Assembly (NCBI RefSeq): GCF_900105715.1
Contig: NZ_FNRY01000001.1
Span: forward strand, 1,860,001-1,924,000
Direction: 5' to 3'
Origin: Paramicrobacterium humi
Lineage (GTDB): Bacteria > Actinomycetota > Actinomycetes > Actinomycetales > Microbacteriaceae
Length of the DNA stretch: 64,000 nucleotides
The translations under genes were made by a program, and so were the position numbers. Positions 63,133 to 64,000 of the stretch are shown in pieces; position 1 is the stretch's first letter, and every line of letters starts with the position of its first letter. Under the pieces are notes generated by a model. It was not told the origin of the DNA. It did not search any database and saw only the letters and a program-made list of their open reading frames with translations.

Positions 63133-63587
63133 GAGATCCTCCAAGGTTCAGAAAGAACGAGATATCGATCCGACCCCTCTGGGTCGAGGCTTACGCCGTC
63201 CACTTCGACCCACGCGTGGGCTTCGATGGTTCCGCCCGATTTGGCCACACCAATTCGAAGTACAGGGCTGTGACGTCGCAGGAGGTAGCCTCCGACGATT
63301 GCGCGCCGCAAGCAGGTTCCGTTGAACGGGCCGTGGCGCAGCAATCGCCAAGCCGTGTCGAGCTTCTCAATATCGCGAGCGGATAACGATTCGGGCGTGT
63401 AGGTTGCTCTCGGCGCAGAGCTCCCGGTCAGGCCGAGACGCAGGTGTCCGAGCCTCGCAGCGCGGTCAACGCCTCCTCCACGCAGTGCCAGCTCGACGCG
63501 CATCGCAATGGCGCCGATGACGAGCATGTCCGTCCAGCGTCGCGGAGGAAAGGAAAGCACGGTGCGGATGCGCTGTTTAAGAGGCAT
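63129..63587 (-). CDS. Lasso peptide B2-type transglutaminase-like protease
   Basis: A 152-residue protein of the B2/McjB C-terminal family, which removes the leader of a lasso precursor. The putative triad is Cys 92 in NGTCLRRAIVGGYLLRR, His 124 in EAHAWVEVDG, and Asp 135 in SLDPEG. The N-terminus has RWTDMLVIGAIAMRVELALR. ATG at 63587 is assumed; it overlaps the cyclase stop by 11 nt and has no clear ribosome site, as expected if coupled. The length fits stand-alone B2 proteins. Confidence 0.88.
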   Translation of the reverse strand: MPLKQRIRTVLSFPPRRWTDMLVIGAIAMRVELALRGGGVDRAARLGHLRLGLTGSSAPRATYTPESLSARDIEKLDTAWRLLRHGPFNGTCLRRAIVGGYLLRRHSPVLRIGVAKSGGTIEAHAWVEVDGVSLDPEGSDRYLVLSEPWRIS

Positions 63588-64000
63588 GCGGCACCAGGGG
63601 AAGGCTGTTTGCAGCGAGCCAAGCAGCATGCAGGCTCAAGCCACTTAACGTAGAAGGTCGCGCCTTGAGCCATTCTTGTTGAAGAGCGCCTGCGTCAATT
63701 GAATCGTGATCAACACCTTTTCCAGACCAATGCTCGGCGAATTCTCGTTCCGGCTCCATCCATCGGGTCTCATTGAACGCTGCTTTCGTGGGCCGGCTCA
63801 GGACAACGTCGGGCAGAAGATCGTGGAAGAGGTAGCGCATCATTTCTGTCCTGCTCCCGAGCCCGAGCATTCCACCAGCGCCTTCGAGAGCGCTGATGAA
63901 ATCGGCATTCTCAAAAGGATTGACAATCGCATGTCCATGAGCTTTCACGACCTCTTCGAAGTTTCGGCGGCCAACGAGGGCGGGGCGCGACGTGGCAATT
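63577..64000 (-). CDS. Lasso cyclase-type asparagine-synthase-like protein, 5' part beyond window
   Basis: The last 140 codons of an asparagine-synthase-fold protein. The visible region reads AHGHAIVNPFENADFISALEG, GSRTEMMRYLFHDLLPDVVLSRPTKAAFNETRW, and LQQEWLKARPSTLSGLSLHAAWLA, which matches the C-terminal part of actinobacterial lasso cyclases (McjC/C type) better than housekeeping AsnB. The frame is open through the right edge. It is directly followed by the B2 gene with an 11-nt overlap. A precursor-peptide gene, if present, would be expected to the right of the window. Confidence 0.82.
   Translation of the reverse strand, partial: IATSRPALVGRRNFEEVVKAHGHAIVNPFENADFISALEGAGGMLGLGSRTEMMRYLFHDLLPDVVLSRPTKAAFNETRWMEPEREFAEHWSGKGVDHDSIDAGALQQEWLKARPSTLSGLSLHAAWLAANSLPLVPHAS

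Noticed and set aside
62851-63325. Possible lasso precursor among plus-strand short frames opposite K and B2
   Set aside because: No leader/core pattern (no YxxPxL, no core with Gly or Ala first and Asp/Glu at 7-9), and the strand opposes the operon.

Overview
The window is a high-GC actinobacterial chromosome segment. GTG and TTG starts are common, genes are packed with many 4-nt ATGA overlaps, and the protein families (hut genes with an IclR regulator, nrdDG, Rv2578c-type radical SAM protein, YcnI/CopC pair, Wzm/Wzt-type exporter) suggest Actinomycetota, most likely a member of or relative of Microbacteriaceae. Genus cannot be fixed from the sequence alone.

Bases 1-33,500 look like ordinary chromosome. 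In order: histidine degradation (hutU cut by the window edge, hutH, a divergent IclR regulator with a palindromic site between them); a DedA protein and an acyltransferase-3; a cysteine-free HesB/IscA-like protein; a NarL-type two-component pair; a GlsB-type membrane protein; a DEAD-box RNA helicase with an Arg-rich repeat tail at its N-terminus; coaBC; an anaerobic nucleotide-reduction block (nrdD, nrdG, then a VKOR-family protein and a b-type cytochrome); a Cys-containing HTH regulator with a near-perfect palindrome at its start; a radical SAM protein; a YkoEDC-like ECF transporter preceded by a good DtxR/IdeR-type iron box; pirin; a YcnI/CopC copper-type operon; recQ; and several redox enzymes.

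From about 33,600 to the right edge the composition is visibly richer in A/T and gene direction alternates. This is a large surface-polysaccharide locus. It has an initiating sugar-phosphate transferase, a fully ATGA-coupled five-gene operon (a GT4-GT2 fusion, an O-antigen ligase/polymerase-like membrane protein, two more glycosyltransferases, and a Wzz/BY-kinase fused to its own low-molecular-weight tyrosine phosphatase), six or seven further glycosyltransferases, acetyltransferases, an SGNH-type hydrolase and a Wzm/Wzt ABC exporter with a carboxy-terminal polysaccharide-recognition-like domain.

The most unusual part is the right end. A plus-strand trio (acyl carrier protein, glutamine-dependent asparagine-synthase-like amidotransferase, divergent NAD-synthetase-like enzyme) converges on a minus-strand operon holding the complete enzyme set of a phosphorylating lasso-peptide cluster apart from a clear precursor: cyclase (partial at the edge), B2 transglutaminase-like protease, HPr-kinase-like kinase and nucleotidyltransferase. 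These are followed, with the same ATGA coupling, by an AMP-forming acyl/aryl ligase. A PqqD/B1-like RRE protein lies 18 kb away beside a glycosyltransferase. The set could be a lasso-peptide pathway inserted in the polysaccharide locus, or a polysaccharide-modification pathway that uses RiPP-type enzymes together with an ACP-tethered acyl group. The sequence alone does not decide between them.
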